Source: Pseudomonas sp. FP2196 | GTDB lineage: Bacteria > Pseudomonadota > Gammaproteobacteria > Pseudomonadales > Pseudomonadaceae | Reading direction: 5' to 3' | Length of the DNA: 64,000 bases | NCBI RefSeq assembly: GCF_030687715.1 | Contig: NZ_CP117445.1 | Span: forward strand, 2,290,501-2,354,500 | Shown: positions 8,796 through 16,628 of the stretch, in pieces | Position numbering within the stretch: position 1 is the stretch's first letter | How the letters are laid out: every line of letters starts with the position of its first letter | The notes under the pieces: model-generated | What the model saw: only the letters and a program-made list of their open reading frames with translations | What the model was told of the DNA's origin: nothing | Databases searched by the model: none | Program-made: the position numbers and the translations under genes

Positions 8796-9330
8796 ACTGA
8801 TCGTCCACGAATACCTGCAAGGCCTCGGCCTGCCGGGCCTGGCCGGGCTGGCGCTGCTGCTGATCGCGCTGGCCTGGGCACTGGGCGGCTTGCTGCCGGG
8901 CTGGCAATCGTTGCAGCACCTGAGCCAGCAGACTCAGGAAGCCAGCGAGTATCTGGCCAAGGTGGAGGACGGCAGCATCGCGCCGCCGGTGGTGCCACAG
9001 CGTCAGCTCGACGATTTCCGCAACAAACTGCCGGCGCAGCCGCAGGCCACCGTGGCTATCGACCGCATCTACGCGCTCGCCGCTCAGGAACACATCACGC
9101 TGGCGCGCGGCGAGTACGCCCTCGGCGTCGATCCGAAAACCCATCTGGCGCGCTATCAGATTTTGCTGCCAGTGCGCGGCAGCTATCCGCAACTGCGCCG
9201 CTTCCTGCACGCCTTGCTCGGCCAGTTGCCGGCGGTGGTGGTGGAAGACGTCGAGTTTCAACGCAAGAAGATCGGCGACACCGACCTCAACGGCCGGATC
9301 CGTATGACCCTTTACCTGTCGAGGTCGTGA
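8782..9330 (+). CDS. PilO/GspM-like inner-membrane assembly protein
   Basis: 182 aa: an N-terminal membrane helix (about 18-40), a coiled coil, then a periplasmic PilO-type fold with the recognisable pattern LPVRGSYPQLRRFLHALLGQLP, shared with PilO/MshJ proteins. It is the expected heterodimer partner of the preceding PilN-like protein. Its stop overlaps the next start (TGATG), so translation is probably coupled. Confidence 0.7.
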   Translation: MRIPRLIVHEYLQGLGLPGLAGLALLLIALAWALGGLLPGWQSLQHLSQQTQEASEYLAKVEDGSIAPPVVPQRQLDDFRNKLPAQPQATVAIDRIYALAAQEHITLARGEYALGVDPKTHLARYQILLPVRGSYPQLRRFLHALLGQLPAVVVEDVEFQRKKIGDTDLNGRIRMTLYLSRS

Positions 9331-9848
9331 TGAATACCAAGCGCGTGACAGGTTGGGTGGCGTTCTTCGGTGTGGCGGCGGCGCTGGCCTGGTTGCCGGA
9401 ATTTCTCTCGCCGAGCGAAGACGCCGATTCGGCTGAAGTGGCCGTAGCGACGCCTGCGAAAAGCGCCAGCCGTGGTGCGTTACCGGCCAGCAACGGCAAA
9501 GTCAAAGCGGCGCCGATCAAGGACTTGAGTCCGGCCGGCGATCTGTTCGCCACCAAGAGCTGGAAGGCCGCGCCAACGCTGGCCACCGTCACTGAACAAG
9601 CGATTACGCCAACCCCGGTGGTGCCTGCCCCGAGCCTGCCACCGGTGCCGTTTCAGTTCGTCGGCAAGCTGCATGACCGCAGCGACCTGCAAGTGTTTTT
9701 GCTGAGCGGCGAAAAGATCTACGTCGTGCGCAACGGGGATGTGATCGACGACACCTGGAAGATCACCGGCATTTCCGAACTGGAATTGAGTCTGGTCTAC
9801 CTGCCTTTGCATTTGTCGCAGACCTTGTCTGTGGGGAGTACGCAATGA
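9330..9848 (+). CDS. PilP/GspC/MshK-like periplasmic linker protein
   Basis: 172 aa: one N-terminal membrane anchor (about 8-25), a long Ala/Pro/Ser-rich periplasmic linker (about 30-105), and a small C-terminal HR-type beta domain (PFQFVGKLHDRSDLQVFLL, then VRNGDVIDDTWKI) as in GspC and PilP. This domain normally touches the N0 region of the secretin, whose gene follows with a 4-bp overlap. A start at 9330 (ATG) is preferred to the GTG at 9327. Confidence 0.75.
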   Translation: MNTKRVTGWVAFFGVAAALAWLPEFLSPSEDADSAEVAVATPAKSASRGALPASNGKVKAAPIKDLSPAGDLFATKSWKAAPTLATVTEQAITPTPVVPAPSLPPVPFQFVGKLHDRSDLQVFLLSGEKIYVVRNGDVIDDTWKITGISELELSLVYLPLHLSQTLSVGSTQ

Positions 9849-11695
9849 ACAGATCCCTTTTACTGATGAGCCTGGGCCTGTGCGCCGGGCTGGCCGCGTG
9901 CAGTTCTGCGCAGGTGGCCAACAAGGAAGCTGCCGACCTGATCGAGCAGGGCCAATACGAGGCCGGGCTGGCCCGGATCGAGGAAGGCTTGCGCGAGGAT
10001 CCTCGCGACACCGAATTGCACCTGCTGCTCAACAGCGGCCGGGCCAAGGCGATCACTGCATTGCTGACCTCCGGTGACACCGACCGCTCACGCCGCGATT
10101 TTGCCTCGGCGCGCACGGCCTACAACCGTGTGCTGACCATCGAGCCGAACAACCGCCGCGCCCAGGATGCCCTGCGCCAGCTCGACTACCTGCGCAGCAT
10201 GGACGAGAAGCTTGAACTGGCCCGTGGCGACCTGCGCCGGGGGGACATCTACGGTGCCGATCGGCAGGTCAAACAGATCCTCGAACTCGACCCTGCCAAC
10301 GAAGGCGCGCTGGAGCTGCAAGGCAACATCCGCCTGGTGCAGAGCCGCAACGTGATCCCGTATCCGCAACTGCGCACCAAGCTTGATCGCCCGGTCACCC
10401 TGGAATTTCGCGAAGCCAACCTCAAGACCATTTTCGAAGTGCTGTCGCAAGTCGCCGGGCTGAATTTCATCTTCGACAAAGACCTGCGCCCGGACATGAA
10501 AGCCACGATCTTCGTGCGTGACGTGCGCATCGAAGACGCGGTGACACTGTTGCTGCAACAGAACCAGTTGCACCAGAAAGTGGTGAACGAAAACACGCTG
10601 CTGATCTACCCGGATTCGCCACAGAAGCTCAAGGACTATCAAGAGCTGGTGATGCGCACCTTCTACCTGACCAGCATCGATGCCAACACCGCGTTGAACA
10701 TGGTCAAAACCATGCTCAAGACCCGCGACGTGTTCGTCGACGAACGCCTCAACACCCTGACCATGCGCGACACCGAAGACGCTGTGCGCATGGCGGAAAA
10801 ACTCCTGCAATCGCAAGACCAGTCCAACCCGGAAGTGGTGCTGGAAGTGGAAGTGATGGAAGTCGCCACCCAGCGCATTCTCGACCTTGGTCTGCAATGG
10901 CCGAACACCTTTGGCGTGGTCAACAGCGACGGTTCGGCGGTGACCCTGCTTGATCAACTCAAAGGCATCAACTCCAGCCGCATCAGCATCTCGCCATCGC
11001 CACAAGCCAAGATCAACGCGCAGGACAACGACATCAACACCCTCGCCAGCCCCGTGATTCGGGTCAGCAACCGTGAGCAGGCGCGCATCCACATCGGTCA
11101 GCGCGTGCCAATCATCAGCGCCACTTCGGTGCCTTCAACCCAAGGCCCGGTGATCACTGAAAGCGTTACCTACCTGGATGTCGGTTTGAAGCTCGAAGTG
11201 CAACCGACCGTGCATTTGAACAATGAAGTGGCGATCAAGATTGCTCTGGAAGTGAGTAACGCCACGCCGCTGGAGCCAACTCGCCAGGGCACGATTCCGG
11301 TGCAGGTCGACACCCGCAACGCGCAGACCTCGCTGCGCCTGCACGACGGCGAAACGCAGATCCTCGCCGGCCTGATGCGCAATGACCACGGCGCCACTGG
11401 CAACAAGATTCCGGGCCTTGGTGATATTCCTGGCATCGGCCGGTTGTTTGGCAGCAACAAGGACACCGTCGGCAAATCGGAGCTGGTGCTGTCGATCACC
11501 CCGCGAATCGTGCGCAACCTGCCGTATCAGAGTCCGTCGGACATGGAGTTCTCCACCGGCACTGAAACCAGCATGCACATTCAGGCCCCGGATCGCTCGA
11601 TGCAGACCTACTCCGCGCCAGCGCCTGTCGTGCAGCCTCGCGCTGTCGGTGGTTCGGCCGTGGCGACCACCCGTGTCACCGTCGAGAAGCCTTGA
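9845..11695 (+). CDS. TPR-secretin outer-membrane lipoprotein (GspD/MshL-like)
   Basis: 616 aa. A lipoprotein signal (lipobox GLAAC, C19) is followed by a TPR-like helical region (about 25-165). Then come an N0/STN-type domain (PVTLEFREANLKTIFEVLSQ), one N1-like domain, and the secretin pore (about 400-550) with the closing VPIISATS and IPGLGDIPGIGRLFG motifs. Secretins form the outer-membrane channel of type II secretion and type IV pili; fusion of TPRs to the channel resembles a merger of MshN/PilF-like and MshL-like functions. In this operon it would be one of two outer-membrane pores, the other being CsgG. Confidence 0.9.
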   Translation: MNRSLLLMSLGLCAGLAACSSAQVANKEAADLIEQGQYEAGLARIEEGLREDPRDTELHLLLNSGRAKAITALLTSGDTDRSRRDFASARTAYNRVLTIEPNNRRAQDALRQLDYLRSMDEKLELARGDLRRGDIYGADRQVKQILELDPANEGALELQGNIRLVQSRNVIPYPQLRTKLDRPVTLEFREANLKTIFEVLSQVAGLNFIFDKDLRPDMKATIFVRDVRIEDAVTLLLQQNQLHQKVVNENTLLIYPDSPQKLKDYQELVMRTFYLTSIDANTALNMVKTMLKTRDVFVDERLNTLTMRDTEDAVRMAEKLLQSQDQSNPEVVLEVEVMEVATQRILDLGLQWPNTFGVVNSDGSAVTLLDQLKGINSSRISISPSPQAKINAQDNDINTLASPVIRVSNREQARIHIGQRVPIISATSVPSTQGPVITESVTYLDVGLKLEVQPTVHLNNEVAIKIALEVSNATPLEPTRQGTIPVQVDTRNAQTSLRLHDGETQILAGLMRNDHGATGNKIPGLGDIPGIGRLFGSNKDTVGKSELVLSITPRIVRNLPYQSPSDMEFSTGTETSMHIQAPDRSMQTYSAPAPVVQPRAVGGSAVATTRVTVEKP

Positions 11696-11697
11696 TC

Positions 11698-12171
11698 ATG
11701 AACGCCTCCCAGCGCGGTTTTACCTTGATCGAAGTCGTGGTGACGCTCGCCCTGATCGGCCTGTTGGCGAGCATGGCCGCGCCACTGACCGAGACCGTGG
11801 TGCGTCGCGGCAAGGAGCAGGATTTGCGCACGGCGCTGTATCAGATTCGCGATGGCATCGACGCTTACAAACGTGCCTTCGATGCCGGTTATATCGAGAA
11901 GTCGATGAACAGCAGCGGCTACCCGCCGAACCTGCAAGTGCTGGTCGAAGGCGTGCGTGATGTGCGCAGCGCCAAGGGTGCCAAGTTCTACTTTTTGCGC
12001 CGCATCCCGCGTGACCCGCTGGTGCCGGCCAAACGTGATGACGAAGGGGGTTGGGGCGTGCGCGCCTACAACAGTTCGGCTCAGAACCCGCGCGATGGCG
12101 AAGACGTGTTCGACGTCTACTCCACGGCGCGCGGCAAAGGCCTCAACGGCATCGCCTACCGCGAGTGGTGA
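11698..12171 (+). CDS. GspG-like type II pseudopilin, copy 1
   Basis: 157 aa with a class III signal: short leader ending in G, then FTLIEVVVTLALIGLLASMA with the conserved Glu at +5. A GspG-like C-terminal part ends in a Trp (IAYREW), as in calcium-binding major pseudopilins. It needs a prepilin peptidase, not encoded here. The ATG at 11698 is used rather than the TTG 6 bp earlier. It follows the secretin directly and is followed by a second, shorter pseudopilin. Confidence 0.88.
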   Translation: MNASQRGFTLIEVVVTLALIGLLASMAAPLTETVVRRGKEQDLRTALYQIRDGIDAYKRAFDAGYIEKSMNSSGYPPNLQVLVEGVRDVRSAKGAKFYFLRRIPRDPLVPAKRDDEGGWGVRAYNSSAQNPRDGEDVFDVYSTARGKGLNGIAYREW

Positions 12172-12176
12172 ACCTC

Positions 12177-12551
12177 ATGCGCCGGGAAAAAGGTTTTACC
12201 TTGCTGGAGCTGATGGTGGTGATGGCGATCATCGCCACGCTGATGACCATCGCGCTGCCACGCTACTTCAACAGCCTCGAAGCGTCGAAGGAAACCACCT
12301 TGCGCCAGAGCCTGTCGGCGATGCGCGAAGCGCTGGATCACTTTTACGGCGACACCGGGCGCTACCCCGATTCCATCGAGCAATTGATCGAACAGCGTTA
12401 CCTGCGTAACGCGCCACTGGACCCGATCACCGAACGCAAAGACCTCTGGGTGCTAATTGCGCCACCGGAAGGCGTCGCGGGCGGCGTGGCCGATATCAAA
12501 AGCGGTGCCAACGGGAGGGCGCGTGATGGCAGCCAGTATTCCGAATGGTAA
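12177..12551 (+). CDS. GspG-like type II pseudopilin, copy 2
   Basis: 124 aa. The leader MRREKG is followed by FTLLELMVVMAIIATLM, a textbook prepilin cleavage site, and the end DGSQYSEW is the GspG calcium-site style terminus. It is shorter than copy 1 and only partly similar to it, so the two are probably different subunits of the same pseudopilus. The next gene starts inside its 3' end. Confidence 0.88.
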   Translation: MRREKGFTLLELMVVMAIIATLMTIALPRYFNSLEASKETTLRQSLSAMREALDHFYGDTGRYPDSIEQLIEQRYLRNAPLDPITERKDLWVLIAPPEGVAGGVADIKSGANGRARDGSQYSEW

Positions 12552-13065
12552 CCGCGCGCAGCAGGGTGGTTTCACCTACCTGGGCGTGCTGTTCCTGATC
12601 GTCGTGATGGGCATGGGCCTGGCCAGTGCCGGCGAGTTGTGGTCGACCGCCTCGCGCCGCGACCGCGAGAAGCAATTGCTCTGGGTCGGTACCCAATACG
12701 CCCAGGCGCTGCGCAGCTACTACCGCAGTTCGCCGGGGCTGGCGCAGTACCCGAAAGAGCTCGCTGACCTGCTCGACGATCAGCGTTTTCCGGAGGCTCG
12801 GCATCATCTGCGTCAGCTCTATCCGGACCCGATCGGTAAAGGTGAATGGGCACTGCAACGGGGTTTTGACGGACGCATCACCGGCCTCAACAGCCCTTCG
12901 ACCGAGGTGCCGTTGAAGCAGGCGGACTTCCCCACGCAGTGGTCGGATTTTCAAGGCATGCAGCGTTATTCGGACTGGCAGTTCGTTGCCGAAAAGGCCT
13001 TCCTCGACGGCACCAACGGCCCGGCCAAAGGCCAGTCGGTCTTGCCGCAGGCGTTGCAGCCATGA
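12526..13065 (+). CDS. Third type II pseudopilin-like protein
   Basis: 179 aa with a degenerate class III signal (QQGGFTYLGVLFLIVVMGMGLA): the residue at +5 is Gly/Leu rather than the usual Glu. A missing Glu5 is typical of the tip pseudopilin GspK, although the remainder resembles GspG-type proteins. It starts 26 bp before the end of the preceding gene, with GGGAGG upstream, and overlaps csgE by 4 bp. That overlap ties the pseudopilins and the curli export genes into one transcript. Confidence 0.75.
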   Translation: MAASIPNGNRAQQGGFTYLGVLFLIVVMGMGLASAGELWSTASRRDREKQLLWVGTQYAQALRSYYRSSPGLAQYPKELADLLDDQRFPEARHHLRQLYPDPIGKGEWALQRGFDGRITGLNSPSTEVPLKQADFPTQWSDFQGMQRYSDWQFVAEKAFLDGTNGPAKGQSVLPQALQP

Positions 13066-13454
13066 GCCGCCAGTGGATGTGCGCGCTGATCCTCAGTGTC
13101 GTGGTGGGCTGCGCTCACGCCGCTGAAGAGGATGAATTGATGGGCTTCATTGTCGACGACACGATCTCGCACATCGGCCACGACTTTTACTACTCGTTCA
13201 GTGAACGCCTGCGCGACACCAGCCGGATGGATTTCAACCTGGTGGTGCGCGAGCGGCCCGACGCGCGCTGGGGCAGCCTGGTGACCGTGGAATATCAGCA
13301 ACGCCTGGTGTATCGGCGCTTCCTGCCGCCGAACACCGTGGAACTGAAGGACGAGGCCTATGCGGCCGCTGACTGGGTTCGACGCCAGGTTGTCCAGCGC
13401 AAGCTGGAGGCTCTGTTGCAGGACACCACCGACCTTGAGAAGGACGAACTATGA
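13062..13454 (+). CDS. csgE: CsgE, curli secretion specificity factor
   Basis: 130 aa with signal peptide and the CsgE pattern: IVDDTISHIGHDFYYSF near the mature start and the basic VVRERPDARWGS and VEYQQRLVYRRFL segments. In curli systems CsgE is a periplasmic ring that caps CsgG and gives specificity for curlin export. It overlaps the pseudopilin gene upstream and csgF downstream, each by 4 bp. Length is as expected for the family. Confidence 0.93.
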   Translation: MSRQWMCALILSVVVGCAHAAEEDELMGFIVDDTISHIGHDFYYSFSERLRDTSRMDFNLVVRERPDARWGSLVTVEYQQRLVYRRFLPPNTVELKDEAYAAADWVRRQVVQRKLEALLQDTTDLEKDEL

Positions 13455-13882
13455 AAACCACAACGTTCTCACGGCGCAACGGATTCTGGATCTCGGGGTT
13501 GTTGATCGGCCTTGCCAGCGCTGCCGCCGTCCAGGCCACCGAACTGGTCTACACGCCGGTCAACCCGTCATTCGGCGGCAACCCGCTCAACGGCACCTGG
13601 CTGCTCAACAACGCCCAGGCGCAAAACGATCACGACGACCCGGACCTCAAAAGCCGCTCGACCGTGGCCGGCACCTCGGCGCTGGAGCGCTTCACCAGTC
13701 AATTGCAATCGCGGCTGCTAGGGCAGTTGCTGGACAACATCTCCACCGGCAACACGGGGAGCCTGTCCACCGACTCTTTTATCGTCAACGTCATCGACGA
13801 CTCCGGGGCACTGAGCATAGAAGTGACCGACCGAGCGACCGGTGAGATTTCCGAAATTCAGGTGAACGGCCTCAACCCATGA
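13451..13882 (+). CDS. csgF: CsgF, curli nucleation/assembly factor
   Basis: 143 aa with Sec signal and the hallmark mature N-terminus LVYTPVNPSFGGNPLNG, the segment that inserts into the CsgG pore in known curli systems. It works at the cell surface, holding CsgB at the pore exit. It is coupled to csgE by ATGA-type overlap and followed 29 bp later by csgG. Confidence 0.95.
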   Translation: MKTTTFSRRNGFWISGLLIGLASAAAVQATELVYTPVNPSFGGNPLNGTWLLNNAQAQNDHDDPDLKSRSTVAGTSALERFTSQLQSRLLGQLLDNISTGNTGSLSTDSFIVNVIDDSGALSIEVTDRATGEISEIQVNGLNP

Positions 13883-13911
13883 CGGGCTGACGGTTCCGGG
13901 GAGAGACGGAC

Positions 13912-14772
13912 ATGAAAAAGATCATCGCGCTAGGGCTGATGTTGGCGACATTACAAGGGTGCAGTCTGCGTGAGCCGATGTCGGCCGAGCAGGACACCGA
14001 AACCCCGACCCTGACCCCCAGGGCTTCGACCTACTACGACTTGCTGAAGATGCCGCGACCCAAGGGGCGTTTGATGGCGGTGGTGTACGGCTTCCGTGAC
14101 CAGACCGGGCAGTACAAACCGACGCCGGCGAGTTCGTTTTCCACCAGCGTGACCCAGGGCGCGGCCTCGATGTTGATGGACGCGATGCAGGCCAGTGGCT
14201 GGTTTGTGGTGCTGGAGCGCGAAGGGCTGCAGAACCTTTTGACTGAGCGCAAGATCATTCGCGCCTCGCAAAAGAAGCCCAATACACCGGTGAATATTCA
14301 GGGTGAGCTGCCACCGTTGCAGGCGGCGAACATGATGCTGGAAGGCGGGATCATCGCTTACGACACGAATGTGCGTAGCGGTGGGGAAGGGGCGCGGTAT
14401 CTGGGGATTGATATTTCCCGGGAGTATCGGGTGGATCAGGTGACCGTCAACTTGCGTGCGGTGGATGTGCGCAGTGGGCAGGTGTTGTCGAATGTGATGA
14501 CCAGCAAGACGATTTATTCGGTGGCGCGCAGTGCCGGGGTGTTCAAGTTTATCGAGTTCAAGAAGTTGCTCGAAGCCGAGGTGGGTTATACGACGAATGA
14601 GCCGGCGCAGTTGTGTGTGTTGTCGGCGATTGAGGCGGCGGTGGGGCATATGGTGGCGCAGGGGATTGAGCGGCGGTTGTGGCAGGTGGCGGGGGACAGT
14701 TCTTCGCCTTCTCAGGATGATGTTTTGAATCGGTATTTGAGTCAGAACAGGGTTGATCCTGAAACCGAGTGA
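13912..14772 (+). CDS. csgG: CsgG, outer-membrane curli export channel
   Basis: 286 aa lipoprotein (lipobox LQGC, C17) with the CsgG fold: VVYGFRDQTGQYKP, ASMLMDAMQASGWFVVLEREGLQNLL and YLGIDISREYRVDQVTVNLRAVD. CsgG forms the nonameric diffusion channel for unfolded curlins. GGGGAGAG precedes the ATG. It is the last gene of the operon that begins with the response regulator at 5146. Repeat-rich non-coding DNA follows. A small GC hairpin lies just after the stop but lacks a clear T-run, so no terminator is called. Confidence 0.95.
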   Translation: MKKIIALGLMLATLQGCSLREPMSAEQDTETPTLTPRASTYYDLLKMPRPKGRLMAVVYGFRDQTGQYKPTPASSFSTSVTQGAASMLMDAMQASGWFVVLEREGLQNLLTERKIIRASQKKPNTPVNIQGELPPLQAANMMLEGGIIAYDTNVRSGGEGARYLGIDISREYRVDQVTVNLRAVDVRSGQVLSNVMTSKTIYSVARSAGVFKFIEFKKLLEAEVGYTTNEPAQLCVLSAIEAAVGHMVAQGIERRLWQVAGDSSSPSQDDVLNRYLSQNRVDPETE

Positions 14773-14821
14773 ACGTGGCGGCCTTTGGGCCGACCAGGTT
14801 CTTGCAGATGTACCCAGTTCC

Positions 14822-14851
14822 CACTGTGGGAGCGAGCCTGCTCGCGATGGC
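14822..14851. repeat. Single REP element
   Basis: One arm of the Pseudomonas REP hairpin (CTGTGGGAGCGAGCCTGCTC then GCGA) 50 bp after csgG. The paired copies of the same type are at 22928-23016. Confidence 0.8.
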
Positions 14852-14900
14852 TTTTTGTCAGGCGGCGGGGTTCTTTTTGACTGAGTACATATCCGTTTCT

Positions 14901-15177
14901 GCGGTAACGGCTGCTTAGGGTTCCGCCCTTACGGCGGGTCACTTTTTCCAGACGCCGAAAAAGTAACCAAAAAGGCTTGCTCCTACGTGCGGCCCGCTCG
15001 CTAAAGCTCGGGGTTCCTTCGCTCCAGGATCGATCCGGGCGCAGCGCCTACGGTTTGCTTCGCTGCACCTCCTCTCGCTGTGTTTGGCTGCGCCAAACGG
15101 TCGCTGCGCTCCCACGCCCGGATCAATCCCTCCACTCAGCCTTCCGACGTCGCCCGTGGATCAAGATCAAGAGCAGG
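14901..15177. repeat. Dispersed non-coding repeat with several short hairpins
   Basis: A palindrome-rich block holding CCGCC/GGCGG, ACTTTTTC/GAAAAAGT around 14940-14965, and TTTGGC-TGC-GCCAAA near 15080. The stretch around GACGCCGAAAAAGTAACC is familiar to me as a multicopy intergenic element of fluorescent pseudomonads. It is open in one frame, but the translation is Arg/Ser-rich nonsense tracking the hairpins, so no protein is called. Confidence 0.55.
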
Positions 15178-15297
15178 CGAGCTGACACTCGGCCTAATGG
15201 TGGGCGTGGTTACTGTGGGAGCTGCGGTGCGACGATTAGACTTGCCAGCGATGGCGGCCTGACAGCCGGCCAATTTCTTGGGGTTGTACGCATCCCT

Positions 15298-15375
15298 GTA
15301 GGAGCTGCCGCAGGCTGCGATCTTTTGATCTTGCTGTTGAAAAATCAAAAGATCGCAGCCTTCGGCAGCTCCTGC
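15298..15375. repeat. REPIN (inverted pair of REPs)
   Basis: Two inverted arms, GTAGGAGCTGCCGCAGGCTG and its complement, flank a short AT-rich centre with GATCTTTTGAT and its inverse. It is of the same family as the pair at 49347-49426. Confidence 0.85.
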
Positions 15376-15482
15376 CTTTGCGTATTTCAATTCTGGATGT
15401 TTAACGGTGTTTCGAGTTTGCGGAACCTTCCCACAATGTTTTCAGGTTGTCCGTCGGACGTGCGGTCTCTAGCCTGTGTTCG

Positions 15483-15700
15483 TCGCTGCCAAATCAGCGA
15501 TCGGGCGTGGAAACCCGAGAACTACAGAGCGCACAAGCGCCATTCATAACGTATCCTTCCGCACCTTCACTGTGTGCACTTTGTTATGGCGGCTGTGCGT
15601 GGGAGACCTTGTGTCTGCCGGGTTGCCTCTGTCCCGGGTTTCCAACCTGCGTACAGCTGCCACCTATTCGCTTGGAAACCGAATGGGGGGCCAGCTATAA
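15483..15700 (+). ncRNA. Strongly folded leader upstream of DUF6124 gene (candidate regulatory RNA)
   Basis: About 220 nt with nested complementarity. Hairpin TCGCTG/CAGCGA is at 15483-15500 and hairpin TCGGG/CCCGA at 15501-15518, with GTGGAAA in its loop. A long imperfect stem joins 15530-15550 and 15583-15599 (CGCACA/TGTGCG, GCCAT/ATGGC, AAC/GTT). A free stretch GGGTTTCCAA lies at 15636-15645, and a final hairpin ATTCG/CGAAT at 15666-15684 carries TTGGAAAC in its loop. The free stretch is complementary to both TGGAAAC loops, so alternative pairings are possible. The logic recalls C4-type antisense RNAs, but identity is unproven. Confidence 0.45.
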
Positions 15701-15722
15701 CCGTCATACAGGGTAAATAATC

Positions 15723-16100
15723 ATGAAAAAACCAACACCCAATCCGCCAGAATCAGAAATCACCACCGAAACCACATCCCCCTACGCCTCAGTCGACAGC
15801 AGAAAACTCCACGAAGCCGCCGACCGCGCCCTCGATTTCTACCTCAACCCCACCGCCCACATCATGTCCAGCGCCAACGAGCCGGAACCCATGTACCTCG
15901 CCAACCCCAGGTACAACACCGAATCCCTGCTCGCCAACGCCAGCGAAACCCTCGGTTCGGCCAGTGAAATGCTCAACAACTTCGCTGCTTTGCTGCCACC
16001 CTCACACCGCAAAACCGCGCTCGGTATCGCACAAGTCGTGATGCTGGGTGAACTGGCGGTGAATCAGGCCCTTGATCACGTCGAGTTACCGAATGAATAG
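15723..16100 (+). CDS. DUF6124-family small protein
   Basis: 125 aa, Pro-rich start (MKKPTPNPPE), then YASVDSRKLHEAADRALD and a helical second half (LLANASETLGSASEMLNNFAALL). This is the pattern I associate with DUF6124 proteins, which occur in several copies in fluorescent pseudomonads. No membrane segment or signal peptide. Function unknown. It follows the folded leader at 15483-15700 and its last 8 bp overlap the next small gene. Confidence 0.7.
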   Translation: MKKPTPNPPESEITTETTSPYASVDSRKLHEAADRALDFYLNPTAHIMSSANEPEPMYLANPRYNTESLLANASETLGSASEMLNNFAALLPPSHRKTALGIAQVVMLGELAVNQALDHVELPNE

Positions 16101-16260
16101 TTCGTCGCAGTCGTTCAGCTTCGCCGAGGCAGAACATCATCGCCTTACTCTGGATGCGTTGGCGGATGTGAAGGCGGGTCGAGTCATTCAGCATCAATCG
16201 GTACTGGCATGGGTCGACTATCTGATTTACCTGTCATCGCTACCTGAGTTTTCCCGATAG
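16093..16260 (+). CDS. Small protein, antitoxin-like C-terminus
   Basis: 55 aa, starting at an ATG that overlaps the DUF6124 stop by 8 bp. The segment LADVKAGRVIQHQSVLAWVD resembles the C-terminal end of short RelB/CopG-type antitoxins (pattern D-x-x-A-G-R-V-x-x-H-x-x-V-x-x-W). No partner toxin follows on this strand; a ParE-like gene lies just beyond the terminator on the other strand but has its own antitoxin. The role is not known. Confidence 0.5.
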   Translation: MNSSSQSFSFAEAEHHRLTLDALADVKAGRVIQHQSVLAWVDYLIYLSSLPEFSR

Positions 16261-16278
16261 ACCAAGAGCGATAAAAAA

Positions 16279-16313
16279 CGAAAAAACGCGGCCCGGAAAA
16301 GGTCGCGTTTTTT
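16279..16313. terminator. Rho-independent terminator, probably bidirectional
   Basis: Stem AAAACGCGGCC / GGTCGCGTTTT around a CGGAAAA loop, with A-run and T-run on either side. It lies between the + strand small genes and the - strand toxin gene, which converge here. Confidence 0.85.
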
Positions 16314-16358
16314 GTGGGGGGCAGAGTAATAGGAATGCAGGCATTTCTTCGATTGGCT

Positions 16359-16628
16359 TTATGGATATTCCTGACGGGTATGCAAAACGCTCAAAATCTC
16401 GATTTGATCCGCCACTTCATAGATCACTAAATAGTTCGGATGCACAACGATCTCCCGAGTGCCGGAAGATCGACCCTTACGATAGAGATCAGGATGTACG
16501 GGAAGGGCTGATGTGGCTTGTTTGATGGATGCAGATAGTCGAGTTGCCGCTTGAATATTCCGCTCGCCAATGTACCTGAGAATTTTCGCAAGTTCGGCCC
16601 GAGCTTCGGGCCGCCACTTAATCCGCAT
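16359..16628 (-). CDS. ParE/RelE-family toxin
   Basis: 89 aa with the ParE/RelE fold signature: MRIKWRPEARAELAKILRYI at the N-terminus, then RKGRSSGTREIVVHPNYLVIYEV and an end with IEILSVLHTRQEYP. Toxins of this family poison gyrase (ParE) or cut mRNA on ribosomes (RelE); the HTRQ ending fits ParE-like members. It overlaps the antitoxin gene upstream by 11 bp, the usual arrangement. Confidence 0.9.
   Translation of the reverse strand: MRIKWRPEARAELAKILRYIGERNIQAATRLSASIKQATSALPVHPDLYRKGRSSGTREIVVHPNYLVIYEVADQIEILSVLHTRQEYP

Noticed and set aside
14977..15549. 190-codon open frame in the intergenic repeat
   Set aside because: Its translation follows the hairpins of the dispersed repeat and a REPIN, with no family pattern or ribosome site.
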